From JBEVJC01 sp040510375 (GTDB taxonomy: Bacteria; Bacteroidota; Bacteroidia; Chitinophagales; Chitinophagaceae), in assembly GCA_040510375.1 (NCBI GenBank), contig JBEVJC010000012.1, positions 496,001 to 560,000 of the forward strand: a DNA stretch of 64,000 nt. Reading direction: 5' to 3'. Below, one piece after another: positions 1 through 8,811 of the stretch (its first letter is position 1; every line of letters starts with the position of its first letter). The notes below the pieces were generated by a model that was given only the letters and a program-made list of their open reading frames with translations, was not told where the DNA came from and searched no databases. The translations under genes and the position numbers were made by a program.

Positions 1-179
1 TAGTTCCTGCCTGCTGCAAGCCGCATCGTTGTGTTGCTGATCGGTTTTCGCAGACACACTGCGCCGACGTAGGTTGTACTGTGCACGAACGGGTGGAAAG
101 TGCACCTCCTGTTACAGCTTCCTCAACGATCTGACACCCGTCTTCTTCGTTGCGACATGCTTCAGACAAGTCCGGCTGA
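1..179. other. Window-edge spacer, no supported gene
   Basis: This is sequence downstream of the minus-strand SDR gene. One minus-strand frame stays open to the window edge and is rich in cysteine, and one plus frame is open for about 40 codons. Neither has a convincing start or a recognisable family. No clear terminator for the upstream operon is visible. Confidence 0.4.
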
Positions 180-947
180 TTAGTTTTGAAGTACCGGTTT
201 TTTATACTGGGTTTTAAACCATTCTCCGAATTTCATGGTACCCAATCTGGCATTGTCACCGGGGACAAGCGATAGTTCATCGATTTCTGTTCCAAAATAT
301 TTCGCATGTTTATCAGGCACCAACCTGCGTGGATCATCAGTAATGGTTAAAAACTCTCCGATGAACTCGCTCATTGGCATACGTACAGGTCCACCCACTT
401 CTGCCACGCCATTTAAAGGCGCTCCAAGGGTAATATCCAATAAGGCATCTACAACATCGTCGGAGGCGATTGGCTGGATTGCGCCGATGGAGATATGAAC
501 TTCCTGGCCGACTGTTCCCGCCTGTGCAATTGATGTTACAAATTCAAAAAACTGGGTCGAACGAAGGATTGAATACGGAACACCGGATTCCTTAATGAGT
601 TTTTCCTGCGCCAGCTTTGCTCTCAGGTAACCACTGTCCGGTAAACGGTCAGTTCCTACAACAGACAACGCAACGTGATGCTGTACGCCGGCGATGACCT
701 CCGCGCGAAGAAGGTTGCGACCTGATGTTTGAAAAAATTCCAGCACAGCAGAATCTTCGAAAGAAGGCGAATTCGCTACATCCACCACCACCTGAGCACC
801 CTTTAATGCTTCGGTCAGACCTTCACCGGTAATGGTATTTACTCCGGAAGCAGGTGAAGCAGCTATTACTTCGTGGCCAAGCTGGCGAAGCTTGTTACTG
901 AGCTTTGAACCAATTAGTCCGCTCCCGCCGATAATTACGATTTTCAT
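180..947 (-). CDS. NmrA-like / atypical SDR NAD(P)-binding protein
   Basis: This 255-residue Rossmann protein starts directly with the dinucleotide-binding glycine motif (GGSGLIGS, residues 7-14), so the ATG at 947 is well supported. It belongs to the atypical SDR/NmrA group of NAD(P)-dependent oxidoreductases or redox sensors, which often lack the classical YxxxK catalytic pair. A conserved-looking S-x-L-R-S-T-Q-F segment sits near residue 130. No signal peptide is present, so it is cytosolic. It is the last gene of a four-gene minus-strand set and lies 40 nt after the HSL-type esterase, which suggests co-expression from the sigma-54 promoter at 4151-4166. The substrate cannot be read from sequence. 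Confidence 0.8.
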   Translation of the reverse strand: MKIVIIGGSGLIGSKLSNKLRQLGHEVIAASPASGVNTITGEGLTEALKGAQVVVDVANSPSFEDSAVLEFFQTSGRNLLRAEVIAGVQHHVALSVVGTDRLPDSGYLRAKLAQEKLIKESGVPYSILRSTQFFEFVTSIAQAGTVGQEVHISIGAIQPIASDDVVDALLDITLGAPLNGVAEVGGPVRMPMSEFIGEFLTITDDPRRLVPDKHAKYFGTEIDELSLVPGDNARLGTMKFGEWFKTQYKKPVLQN

Positions 948-987
948 GTTTTATATTTTAAATGTTAATGACTAAGGATAGTAGTTG

Positions 988-1968
988 TTATTTAATCAAC
1001 GCTTTGCGGATTGTGGCGGCTGCCTGCAGCAGCGCTGTTTTTACAGCAGGGATATGTGCCAGGGGATTAAGCAGGCCGTAGTCATGGATCAGTCCGCCAT
1101 GCCTCGTTAGCGTGACAGGTACCCCGGCCTCATCCAATTTCCGGGCATATGCTTCCCCCTCATCACGAAGAACATCATTTTCCGCTACCTGGATTAATGT
1201 TGGCGGTAAACCCGTCAATTGACTGGTGGTTGCCTGTAATGGAGAAGCATAAATCTCCTTCCGTTGTTCTAAATCCGGCAGATAGTTATCCCAGAACCAG
1301 ATCATCATATTTCGGCTAAGAAATCTTCCTTCTGCCAGATCTTTATAGGAACCTGTTTCAAATCCGGCATCCGTGACCGGCCATAACATTACCTGCAGTT
1401 TTATTTCCGGGCCTTTTTTTTCTTTTGCCATCAGCACTACGGCAGCCGTCATATTTCCACCTACACTATTTCCAACGACGGCAAGATTTTTTCCATTTAC
1501 GCCTATTTGTTCACCATTTTCTGCCACCCATTTTGTAACAGAATATATCTGGTTGATTGCAACAGGGTACCTCGCTTCCGGAGATGGTGTATAATCAGGA
1601 AAGACTGCAACTGCTCCACTTTCTGTTACCAGATCCCTTACGAATCTTCTGTGCGTCGGGTAGTCACCCAGTACCCATCCTCCTCCATGGATGAAAACGA
1701 AAACAGGTGCGTTGGGTTTGATACCTTTTGGTTTTATAATATGGATATTTACAGTTTGTCCGTCCTGGGTTATTATTCTCTCTGTTTCTTCCACACCTGA
1801 ATAATCAAATGAAACCGAATTTTGTGCATTGACCAATACGGCACGGGCATCGGGAACGGATAGCTGCTCAATTGGTTTCCCATCACCCGAATTAAGTTCT
1901 TTCAGGAAACCTCTTACCTGTTTAAAAATATGTGGATCGTTTTCTGCTTTAATAACATTGTCTGCCAT
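988..1968 (-). CDS. HSL/AadL-type alpha/beta hydrolase (esterase)
   Basis: This 326-residue esterase or lipase is of the hormone-sensitive-lipase family. The oxyanion-hole motif HGGGW is at about residue 94. The nucleophile elbow GNSVGG is near 166, the acid is in END near 265, and the catalytic His is in the HGGLIHDYG segment near 291. Family enzymes hydrolyse short-chain carboxyl esters. No signal peptide is visible, so it is probably cytosolic. It lies 80 nt after the flavoprotein gene and 40 nt before the SDR gene, with no terminator between them, so it is likely a member of the sigma-54 operon. The natural substrate is unknown. Confidence 0.88.
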   Translation of the reverse strand: MADNVIKAENDPHIFKQVRGFLKELNSGDGKPIEQLSVPDARAVLVNAQNSVSFDYSGVEETERIITQDGQTVNIHIIKPKGIKPNAPVFVFIHGGGWVLGDYPTHRRFVRDLVTESGAVAVFPDYTPSPEARYPVAINQIYSVTKWVAENGEQIGVNGKNLAVVGNSVGGNMTAAVVLMAKEKKGPEIKLQVMLWPVTDAGFETGSYKDLAEGRFLSRNMMIWFWDNYLPDLEQRKEIYASPLQATTSQLTGLPPTLIQVAENDVLRDEGEAYARKLDEAGVPVTLTRHGGLIHDYGLLNPLAHIPAVKTALLQAAATIRKALIK

Positions 1969-2048
1969 AATTAACTTTTTTGTGTTTTTATAAATAATCA
2001 GATGATAATTGCCTTACACTTCGGATATTTATTTTTCCGGATTTTATT

Positions 2049-3323
2049 TCAAAAGGTCGGGAACATTGGAAAGGAGGCTTTTAATGTTTCTTCCAGATCC
2101 TGCCAGGGGTAAATCGTTCCGCTGTTTAAATGATTTTCTGCTTCCCGTTGCTTCAATATCTTGTGTTGTGTTCCATTTTCCCAATCGCTGGAGTAATATG
2201 ATTTCGGCTCACCGAGGTCAGCGCAGATAAAATAGCCCGGTTGTATATATTCTTTCAGCGGGTAGCCAAAAAGATCATTGATGGCATTGTGGCCCGCCCA
2301 TCTTCCTTCTAATTGGGCATACTGGCAGTCAGTGAATGGTGACTGGTCTGCTTCACCCGGACAATGCGCAACATTTCCGGCGGCAATAATATTATCGTAT
2401 ACAGCGGATTTAAGGTACCGATCAACGGATAATCGGTTATTTGCATCCTTAACTCCTTTAAAAAAATGGGTTAGCGGGCTTGCAACAATTCCTTCTGTCC
2501 AGATAACAGTCCTTGTTGAGATACGTATATTATTATCCAGCAGAACTGAGGCAGGTCCGATTATACATAATTGCGTATTGGATATGACTTCAATATTTTT
2601 CGATGCTAACACATCATTTATGTATTTCCGGTAATCAGGAGAGTATTGGGTGGCAATCTGTTTTTTTCCCTCCAGCAGGATTATCCTGAAAGATGTTTCT
2701 TTGAGCGGATTATACGAGTGTATGGTTGTTACCTTTTGTTCCATCCCGATAACAATTTCGAGGCCGTTGAATCCTGAACCTACTACAACAAACGTTGATG
2801 CTCCTTCTTCCTGAAAACCTTTATTGGAAAGTTCAATGATATGATCTTCGAGGCGCTGCGAGTTGCTGAAGGAATCAATATTGAAAGTATGGGAGATGCC
2901 GGGAATGTTCGGTACCTCCAATGATGCCCCTGTCGCCAGGATGAGATAGTCATAAATTATAGTCCTGATTCCCTGGCTTGTTGATACGATCACCTCATTT
3001 ATTTCGGGATTGATAATTTCTGCACGGCCAATAACCTGATGAACTCCCATCGGCTTTAAATACTTGTCCAGGTCAAAGCGCAGAATATCTGAAGGAAGTT
3101 CATTTATTCCCGAACGAATCGTTACATGGTTGTCCGGATTAATCAGTGTAATGTCAACCTCGCCGCGTTTCTGTATTTCCCGGCTTTGACGAATGGCGCT
3201 GATTGCACTCCAGAAACCTGCAAATCCTCCACCGATTATTAATAATTGCTTTTTCAATTGCGTTCCTTTTGAAGTAATGGGAGGTGTTGTTTTTCTAATT
3301 CCTTTGTCCTGTAGCAGCCGCAT
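2049..3323 (-). CDS. NDH-2-like FAD-dependent pyridine nucleotide oxidoreductase
   Basis: This 424-residue protein has a two-dinucleotide-binding-domain fold. An FAD motif (IIGGGFAGFW, about residues 29-38) lies near the N-terminus and an NAD(P) motif (VVVGSGFNGLE) near 180. A later GNVAHCPG segment corresponds to the second FAD contact of type II NADH dehydrogenases. Expected role: oxidation of NAD(P)H with a quinone or another small acceptor. The ATG at 3323 lies inside the upstream hydrolase gene. A TTG at 3257, preceded by AAAGGA and placed just before the FAD strand, is an attractive alternative start giving about 402 residues. The overlap supports translational coupling with the upstream hydrolase. 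Confidence 0.8.
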   Translation of the reverse strand: MRLLQDKGIRKTTPPITSKGTQLKKQLLIIGGGFAGFWSAISAIRQSREIQKRGEVDITLINPDNHVTIRSGINELPSDILRFDLDKYLKPMGVHQVIGRAEIINPEINEVIVSTSQGIRTIIYDYLILATGASLEVPNIPGISHTFNIDSFSNSQRLEDHIIELSNKGFQEEGASTFVVVGSGFNGLEIVIGMEQKVTTIHSYNPLKETSFRIILLEGKKQIATQYSPDYRKYINDVLASKNIEVISNTQLCIIGPASVLLDNNIRISTRTVIWTEGIVASPLTHFFKGVKDANNRLSVDRYLKSAVYDNIIAAGNVAHCPGEADQSPFTDCQYAQLEGRWAGHNAINDLFGYPLKEYIQPGYFICADLGEPKSYYSSDWENGTQHKILKQREAENHLNSGTIYPWQDLEETLKASFPMFPTF

Positions 3324-4095
3324 TAATCACTGCAGCAATTTTTGCTGGTTGTGAAATGAAAACTGCATGACTTGCTTTTACCTCCGTGGTTATTGCGTTT
3401 GCACGTTTTGCATTGTTTCGCACAATCACAGGATTGATACTTTTGTCATCTGTAGCTACAACTGCATAACTTGGTTTTGACTTCCATGCTGCATAGGTAA
3501 CCGGTGTAGTTAACGCCTTTGCCGTAATAGCACCCTGTGAATCGTAAAGGAAGGACGCTTTTTCTTTACTGAGGTCACCAGCAAATCCCTTATGGAATTT
3601 CTCTTTGGAATAGTATACAATGCCGTTTTCATCAGGAAGCATTATGCCATATTCAGGTAATGTGGGTGCAGAAGAAGCAAGGTCAAAGGCGGACTCACCC
3701 AGGTCCGGTATATAGGCAGCGACATATACCAATGCTTTAACTTTGTCGTCGCCACCAGCCTGGCTGATGACAACTCCACCCCAGGAATGGCCTACCAGTA
3801 TTACCGGACCATCCTGATGTTCCAGCGCACGTTTGGTAGCAGTGACATCGTCTTCGAGTGAAGTCAGGGGATTTTGGACAATCGTAACATTGTATCCTTT
3901 TTTCGTGAGTATATTATAAACTGCCTCCCAGCCTGATCCATCGGCGAAGGCCCCATGAACAATGACAATATTTTTTACAGGCATTTTCTTTTCCTGTGCC
4001 GTTGCTTTGAATTGTATCAGCAGTGTACCTGCAAATAAAAACGTGAAAACAAGGATGTGAAATGTTGGACTTCCGGATAAAATTTCCTTTTTCAT
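3295..4095 (-). CDS. Secreted alpha/beta hydrolase, first gene of the sigma-54 operon
   Basis: This 266-residue protein has an N-terminal signal-like segment (hydrophobic residues about 12-30, cleavage near ATAQ). An alpha/beta hydrolase core follows: HGAFADGSGW as the oxyanion strand, GHSWGG as the nucleophile elbow near residue 103, and a late catalytic His in the KASHAVF segment. The fold resembles small esterases of the salicylate-binding/EstC-like group. Its export would place it in the periplasm while the rest of the operon is cytosolic. The start is 45 nt downstream of the predicted sigma-54 transcription start. The substrate is unknown. Confidence 0.87.
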   Translation of the reverse strand: MKKEILSGSPTFHILVFTFLFAGTLLIQFKATAQEKKMPVKNIVIVHGAFADGSGWEAVYNILTKKGYNVTIVQNPLTSLEDDVTATKRALEHQDGPVILVGHSWGGVVISQAGGDDKVKALVYVAAYIPDLGESAFDLASSAPTLPEYGIMLPDENGIVYYSKEKFHKGFAGDLSKEKASFLYDSQGAITAKALTTPVTYAAWKSKPSYAVVATDDKSINPVIVRNNAKRANAITTEVKASHAVFISQPAKIAAVINAAATGQRN

Positions 4096-4150
4096 TTTGA
4101 TTTCATTTATTGTTTACTGATTTATGTTATTGAATCTGGTGGTACAGGTT

Positions 4151-4166
4151 TGCAACCGATGTGCCA
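4151..4166 (-). promoter_or_regulatory. Sigma-54 (-24/-12) promoter
   Basis: Read on the minus strand this is TGGCAC-ATCGG-TTGCA. It matches the sigma-54 consensus TGGCAC-N5-TTGCW at every conserved base and has the invariant GG-to-GC spacing. The predicted transcription start is near 4140, giving a leader of about 45 nt before the hydrolase ATG at 4095. The neighbouring gene encodes a sigma-54 activator, which strengthens the call. Confidence 0.85.
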
Positions 4167-4219
4167 CATTGCAACATGTTGTGAATAAGGAATTTGCAGG
4201 AAGTAGTCGATGAAATATC

Positions 4220-4233
4220 CACTCTATTTAGTG
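4220..4233. promoter_or_regulatory. Candidate activator-binding site A (UAS)
   Basis: The site is the inverted repeat CACTCTATTTAGTG, extendable by one further C/G pair outside it. Its centre is about 87 bp upstream of the predicted sigma-54 start, a usual distance for enhancer sites. It shares the CACT-N6-AGTG pattern with site B, exactly 30 bp away, so the two sites lie on the same DNA face. Confidence 0.65.
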
Positions 4234-4249
4234 GAATGACTGTTAAGTA

Positions 4250-4263
4250 CACTTTATAAAGTG
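4250..4263. promoter_or_regulatory. Candidate activator-binding site B (UAS)
   Basis: The site is the perfect 14-bp palindrome CACTTTATAAAGTG, about 117 bp upstream of the predicted sigma-54 start. It is the second copy of the CACT-N6-AGTG element and lies three helical turns from site A. This arrangement is typical of paired dimer sites for Fis-type sigma-54 activators. Confidence 0.65.
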
Positions 4264-4337
4264 CATTGCGGCTTCAAAAGAAATTGAAACCGCCGGAAAA
4301 GGCAGATGAGAAAAAAATGAGAAGTTGGTGTTGATTG

Positions 4338-7300
4338 TTACTCGCCCCTTGTGTAATAATCGGCTTTCGTAATACCCAGCTTTTTAATCTTGGAATGTAA
4401 AGTAGTGGAAGGGATTTCCAGCAGATGTGAAGCGCCGTCAGTGCCCGCTATTTTACCTTTACATTTTTTCAGGACTTCAATGATGTAGGAACGTTCAATG
4501 TCATGAAGCGATCTGGATGAGAATATTGTTGTGCTACCTTTAATTTCCTTACTGCTAACCGGTAATTGTACTTCCTTCAGCACCTTTTCATTGGTCAGCA
4601 GGATACTTCTTTCAATGAGGTGCTCCAGCTCCCGCACGTTGCCAGGCCATTGATATCCTTTTAATTCTTTAATTACGTTTGACGAAATGGCCATTACTTT
4701 CTTTCCGGTATTCTTACAATACCTCGCAAGGAAAAAATTGGCCAGGGGGGCAATATCTTCCATCCTGTTCCTCAGTGGGGGCAGGTGTATGGGAAATACA
4801 TTCAGGCGGTAAAAAAGGTCTGAACGGAAACGGCCGGCAGAAACCTCTTCTTCCAGGTTTCGGTTTGTTGCGACTATAATCCGCACATCAACCTTAATGG
4901 TATTGCTTCCGCCCACCCTTTCCAGTTCACGCTCCTGGATTACCCTTAATAGTTTAACCTGGGTTTCAAGAGGCATTTCGCCAATCTCATCCAGGAACAG
5001 GGTACTGTTATTTGCCAGTTCAAATTTTCCGATCCGTCGTTCAATCGCTCCGGTGAACGCTCCTCTTTCATGCCCGAACAATTCACTTTCAATTAAACTG
5101 GCAGGAAGCGCAGCACAATTCACTTTTACCATCAGTTTATTTTTCCTCGGCGAAGCATTGTGTATGGCCCTGGCAATTAATTCTTTTCCCGTCCCGGTTT
5201 CACCAAGTAACAGAACGGTGGAATTTGACTCTGCAACCTGCGACATCATATGATATACCTTCTGCATTTCCGGTCCGCTTCCAATTATTTCTGAAAAATT
5301 ATAAATAGTACTGATCTGCTCTTTCAGGTGATCGTTTTCAATCTCCAGCATTTGTTTATACGAAAGCACCTGTTCATTGGCAAGGATATTTGAGACAGCA
5401 ACAGATAATTGCGCGAAAACCGCTTTAAGTAAACTGGTCTTTTTTTTAAGGTCTTCATTGGGATCAATATGCAGGAATGCACAACCGATCACTTTTCCTC
5501 CAACCCGCAATGCCGCCCCCATTACATAGTGCAGGCCGATTTTTTTCCAGAAATCAACATAGGATGGTATGTCCGTTTCTTTACCGAGAGCATGTACATT
5601 AAAAAGGACGGGATCTTCTGAATCAGCTAGCGTTGTAAATACGCGATCGGTGGTTTTATATTTAGCGGAGGTTATTTGTTCATAATTATCCTGCCGTTTA
5701 ATATAATCTCCCAGATCCAGTGCAAAAGTGCTGTAGGTGCTGCTGTCTTCATCTATGCTTAATAAGCCAAAGTCATCTATACCAAATAATGTTTTTAATT
5801 TTTTATTCACCACATGTAGTAAGTCCGCCCGGCTGCGAAGAGCAGCGATCTCATCACTCAGAGAAAGAAGGATTGATTTTTCAGATTCCCTGCTGGCAAT
5901 TTCTTCGTTGGCTTTTACATTGGCTATCGCAATAGATAACTGGGCACATATTCCGTCAAGAATGGTCATATTTATCTTGTCGGTCACTACCCATAATACA
6001 CCGAGTTTTTCATCACCGGCACAAATGGGGGTACCGATTATTTTCTGAAATTCTTTTTTACGATCTCCAAGTGTTTTCCAGAATTCGATATAATAATCAG
6101 AATGTCCTTTACGGACTTCTTCTTCAAAATCAATAAGCACCGGGGTTGTACCCTGCATTACCCTTCCGGTGATGCCTTCGTTTACCGGGATTTTTGTTAG
6201 CAGTAATTTTTTAAAGGCTGGTTCATTCCGATAAAAGATCTCATCATCGTGCATCAGCGGACTCATTGTAACACCATCTTCATTTATAATTCGTATAAAA
6301 AAAGCCCTGACATGGGTTAGTTTTTTTAAAGAATTATTGATTACTGAACTGAGTTCACTTTTTGTCCTTACCGCTGCGATATTATGACTGAATTCGAGTA
6401 ACGAGGATTTGTCCCTTTCTTTGTTGGCAATCTCTTCATTGGCGGATATATTATTTGCAGCAGTTGCGAACTGGCTGGCAATACGTTCAATAATCTCCAG
6501 GCAGTTTCCATCAAACGTATTTTCCTTATCGGAAAATAAAATGATACTATGCCTCCGGATATCTTCTCCAGGAAGGATTTTTATCAGCATTTCTTTGGCT
6601 CCGGCTTCATAATTTAATTTAAACCAGAGTGGTACTTTCTCCGGATTAAAAGTTTTCATATCAAAAACCAGGGGCTTGTACGATGAGGACGCAACATTAT
6701 ATATACCATCATTTACTGTCACTGGTTGGGTAACCATTTCTGCATACTCCGGAAATCTTTTCGCCCGGGAATGTGGGTCAGTCAGAAACGCCTGGTATGT
6801 TTCCCCGGATTCATTTAATACAGTCATCACACTATGCGTAAAATAGATTAGCTTCTTTAATCCAAAATTGATCACCTTCATAAGGTCGGCCCTGTCGCGG
6901 ACCGTCACCATATCGTTGCTCAGGGAGAGTAAAATCTGGTTAATAAGTTCTTTACGCTTTATTTCCTCATTGATAATAATATTTGTTACCGCATTGGAGA
7001 GGTGGGGTGCAATTCCGTGGAGAACGCCCGTAAAGTCATCGGGAAAACTGTCTGTTTCATCGGAGTAAATAAAAACGTAACCGATTGTTTCCATTTTACT
7101 TTTTAACCGGGCCATCAGTACTTTTTTGATTCCTGATTCGATATAAAGTTTGATGAAACCGGGGACACCCGGTATATCAATGATCTGGTTCAGGAGAAAA
7201 GAAACAGGATTATCGGAGTCTGCCAGCTGACTGATAAACGGGTCATTTATGGAGTATCGTCTGGTCAGCATGGATGGCAGTTCACTCCGGTGCCTGATGG

Positions 7301-7592
7301 GTAATGTCTCGCGGTTTAAAAGAAATGGATAATAGGTATTGGTTGGTTTGTCAATCAATGAAATGACAGCATGGGTAAAATAAAAATAGCTCCTGAGCTT
7401 TGATGAAAAAATATCAACCAGGTCATCTTTCTCCCTGGCCTTGGTGATATCATTACTTAAAGCAAGAAGGATATTTTTTTCTTTTTCATATGCAGTAATC
7501 TGTTCCTGAAGTGTTTTGATATCAGTTTGGCTCATCCGGAAAGGATAACCCTTCCCGGCCTTGTCATCTTTTATGGTTGCAGTTTTTTTCAA
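4338..7592 (-). CDS. Sigma-54-dependent activator with four tandem GAF domains
   Basis: This 1084-residue FhlA-like regulator has a large sensory part (about 20-765) made of four GAF modules. Each module is preceded by a similar helix of the form (A/I)NEEI...LL-LS--I---R-(R/K)-(D/E)L, seen near residues 30, 215, 390 and 570. The AAA+ domain (about 769-1000) has Walker A GETGTGKE at 797, the sigma-54 contact loop GAFTGA at 844 and Walker B LFLDEIGE at 865. A Fis-type helix-turn-helix occupies about 1049-1078. It has no receiver domain and no membrane segment, so it should sense a cytosolic ligand or redox/gas signal. Its likely target is the sigma-54 operon immediately downstream, which carries two palindromic sites in its control region. 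The ligand is not deducible. Confidence 0.93.
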   Translation of the reverse strand: MKKTATIKDDKAGKGYPFRMSQTDIKTLQEQITAYEKEKNILLALSNDITKAREKDDLVDIFSSKLRSYFYFTHAVISLIDKPTNTYYPFLLNRETLPIRHRSELPSMLTRRYSINDPFISQLADSDNPVSFLLNQIIDIPGVPGFIKLYIESGIKKVLMARLKSKMETIGYVFIYSDETDSFPDDFTGVLHGIAPHLSNAVTNIIINEEIKRKELINQILLSLSNDMVTVRDRADLMKVINFGLKKLIYFTHSVMTVLNESGETYQAFLTDPHSRAKRFPEYAEMVTQPVTVNDGIYNVASSSYKPLVFDMKTFNPEKVPLWFKLNYEAGAKEMLIKILPGEDIRRHSIILFSDKENTFDGNCLEIIERIASQFATAANNISANEEIANKERDKSSLLEFSHNIAAVRTKSELSSVINNSLKKLTHVRAFFIRIINEDGVTMSPLMHDDEIFYRNEPAFKKLLLTKIPVNEGITGRVMQGTTPVLIDFEEEVRKGHSDYYIEFWKTLGDRKKEFQKIIGTPICAGDEKLGVLWVVTDKINMTILDGICAQLSIAIANVKANEEIASRESEKSILLSLSDEIAALRSRADLLHVVNKKLKTLFGIDDFGLLSIDEDSSTYSTFALDLGDYIKRQDNYEQITSAKYKTTDRVFTTLADSEDPVLFNVHALGKETDIPSYVDFWKKIGLHYVMGAALRVGGKVIGCAFLHIDPNEDLKKKTSLLKAVFAQLSVAVSNILANEQVLSYKQMLEIENDHLKEQISTIYNFSEIIGSGPEMQKVYHMMSQVAESNSTVLLLGETGTGKELIARAIHNASPRKNKLMVKVNCAALPASLIESELFGHERGAFTGAIERRIGKFELANNSTLFLDEIGEMPLETQVKLLRVIQERELERVGGSNTIKVDVRIIVATNRNLEEEVSAGRFRSDLFYRLNVFPIHLPPLRNRMEDIAPLANFFLARYCKNTGKKVMAISSNVIKELKGYQWPGNVRELEHLIERSILLTNEKVLKEVQLPVSSKEIKGSTTIFSSRSLHDIERSYIIEVLKKCKGKIAGTDGASHLLEIPSTTLHSKIKKLGITKADYYTRGE

Positions 7593-7892
7593 ATAGAATA
7601 AATTAAAACACCTGGTGCGACTATCGTATTCTGTAATAGCAGTCCCCGGCAGGGGGCAGAATGTCAGCTATGTATTGGGTGGTACCGGACGGTAGCAGCT
7701 TGAATGTTTCCTGCTTTGGATTCCAGCTATCAGGCGACTTAAATCAGGGCCGGATCCAGTTGCCTGTTACGGTGTCAAAATTAAGAAAGATGTTGAACAA
7801 TCTTCCGTACATAAAAATTGTAAAAAAGAATCCAAAACTTCTCTACCGGGAATCACCATCTGGATGCGGCCCGGGGCCTGCCGGTAATACCA
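7593..7892. other. 300-bp spacer upstream of the sigma-54 activator gene
   Basis: No supported gene is present. A short GC hairpin (CCCC-GGCA-GGGG, 7644-7655) and a GC-rich inverted repeat around 7867-7883 are visible, the latter just after the SDR stop codon. No TAnnTTTG or sigma-54 promoter for the activator gene could be identified by eye. Confidence 0.5.
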
Positions 7893-8777
7893 TTATTTGT
7901 TATAGGCACTGGCAAATTCCTTCGCAAACGTTTCCAGTTTGGTTTTACTGGTTGGTTTGAGTTTGTTTTCCATATAATATTTTACCAGGATACCTTTATC
8001 GATCGCTGCGCCCATCTCTGCATAGGTCGCCGCTATCTGCGGAGGAAAACCGGCGGACTTCATTCCTTCGAGCGACTGCTCGTCTGTAAACTTTACCCAC
8101 GGAAGATTGGGCTGACCGATGGCCGCACCGAGCACCGCCACTATTTCACTGATCACCCGTTCATCGCTGACAATATACCGGACCGACTTCCCGCTGAAAT
8201 TGCCCTGGATTTCTTCCGCAACAGCATCTGCAATATCATTGGGATGTACCAGTACCAGCCTGGAACCGGCACTGTAATTACTTCCGATGATCTTGTTGTT
8301 TTTGATCATCGGTATATCATTATAATAATTGGTATAAAAGAATCCGGCGCGCAAGTGTTTTACATCGACGCCATCCAGTTTGTTAAGGATATTCTCCACA
8401 TCATGCAGACCCGCAATCGGTCCGGTACCGGATGGCAGTTCGGCTCCGATACTGCTGAGGTTGACTACTTTTTTTATGCCTGCATTCCTGATCCCTTCCG
8501 CATACACCTCACCAATACCGGATTCGTATTTCCGGTAATCCGCAACACCAAAATTTCCCGGAACCATGGTATAAACAATATCAGCGCCGGCAAATGTTTT
8601 ATTGATAAACGCCTGGTCTTCTACCGAACCAATCGCCGCTTTGGCACCAAGCTCTTCAATGGCTGCGGTCCGCCCTGCCGATTTACTGACAACCGTAACA
8701 TCGTGACCGGATCCTGCCAGTGTTGCGGTTAAAGGTTTACTGATATTCCCTAAAGAACCAGTGATTATGATTTTCAT
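7893..8777 (-). CDS. NmrA-family NAD(P)-binding protein
   Basis: This 294-residue atypical SDR opens with MKIIITGSLGNISKPL. I set the start at the ATG at 8777, where the Rossmann motif begins at once; the longer frame from 8804 would add nine unlikely residues. The family binds NAD(P)(H) and includes quinone reductases of the QorB type and redox-sensing NmrA proteins. Such genes are often controlled by HxlR regulators, and an HxlR gene is divergently transcribed 80 bp away. A promoter element TACCTTTG with a TTG 20 nt upstream lies in that spacer. A role in quinone or electrophile detoxification is inference. Confidence 0.85.
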   Translation of the reverse strand: MKIIITGSLGNISKPLTATLAGSGHDVTVVSKSAGRTAAIEELGAKAAIGSVEDQAFINKTFAGADIVYTMVPGNFGVADYRKYESGIGEVYAEGIRNAGIKKVVNLSSIGAELPSGTGPIAGLHDVENILNKLDGVDVKHLRAGFFYTNYYNDIPMIKNNKIIGSNYSAGSRLVLVHPNDIADAVAEEIQGNFSGKSVRYIVSDERVISEIVAVLGAAIGQPNLPWVKFTDEQSLEGMKSAGFPPQIAATYAEMGAAIDKGILVKYYMENKLKPTSKTKLETFAKEFASAYNK

Positions 8778-8803
8778 AATTTTAAATTTTAATTGATGAA
8801 TCA

Positions 8804-8811
8804 CAAAGGTA
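8804..8811 (-). promoter_or_regulatory. -7 element for the NmrA gene
   Basis: The minus-strand element TACCTTTG fits the Bacteroidota -7 consensus TAnnTTTG. A TTG at 8834-8832 gives a -33 element with a 20-nt spacer. The predicted leader is about 23 nt. It overlaps the divergent hxlR -7 element by two bases. Confidence 0.6.

Larger units (their letters stand above)
4096..4337 (-). promoter_or_regulatory. Regulatory spacer between sigma-54 activator and its probable target operon
   Basis: These 242 bp hold no gene but are dense in symmetrical motifs. They contain a sigma-54 promoter (4151-4166), a 10-bp palindrome CAACATGTTG (4172-4181) and two related 14-bp palindromes (4220-4233 and 4250-4263). 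The layout matches a sigma-54 control region read toward the hydrolase at 4095. Confidence 0.75.

Noticed and set aside
1..179. Cys-rich open frame on the minus strand running to the window edge, with a GG pair followed by Ser/Thr/Cys residues, reminiscent of a lanthipeptide precursor
   Set aside because: There is no proper start codon and no modification enzymes nearby, and a plus-strand frame over the same bases is equally Cys-rich. Base composition rather than selection probably explains it.
7661..7960. Plus-strand 99-codon frame in the spacer before the sigma-54 activator
   Set aside because: It runs antisense into the SDR gene, matches no family known to me, and its composition is unlike neighbouring genes.
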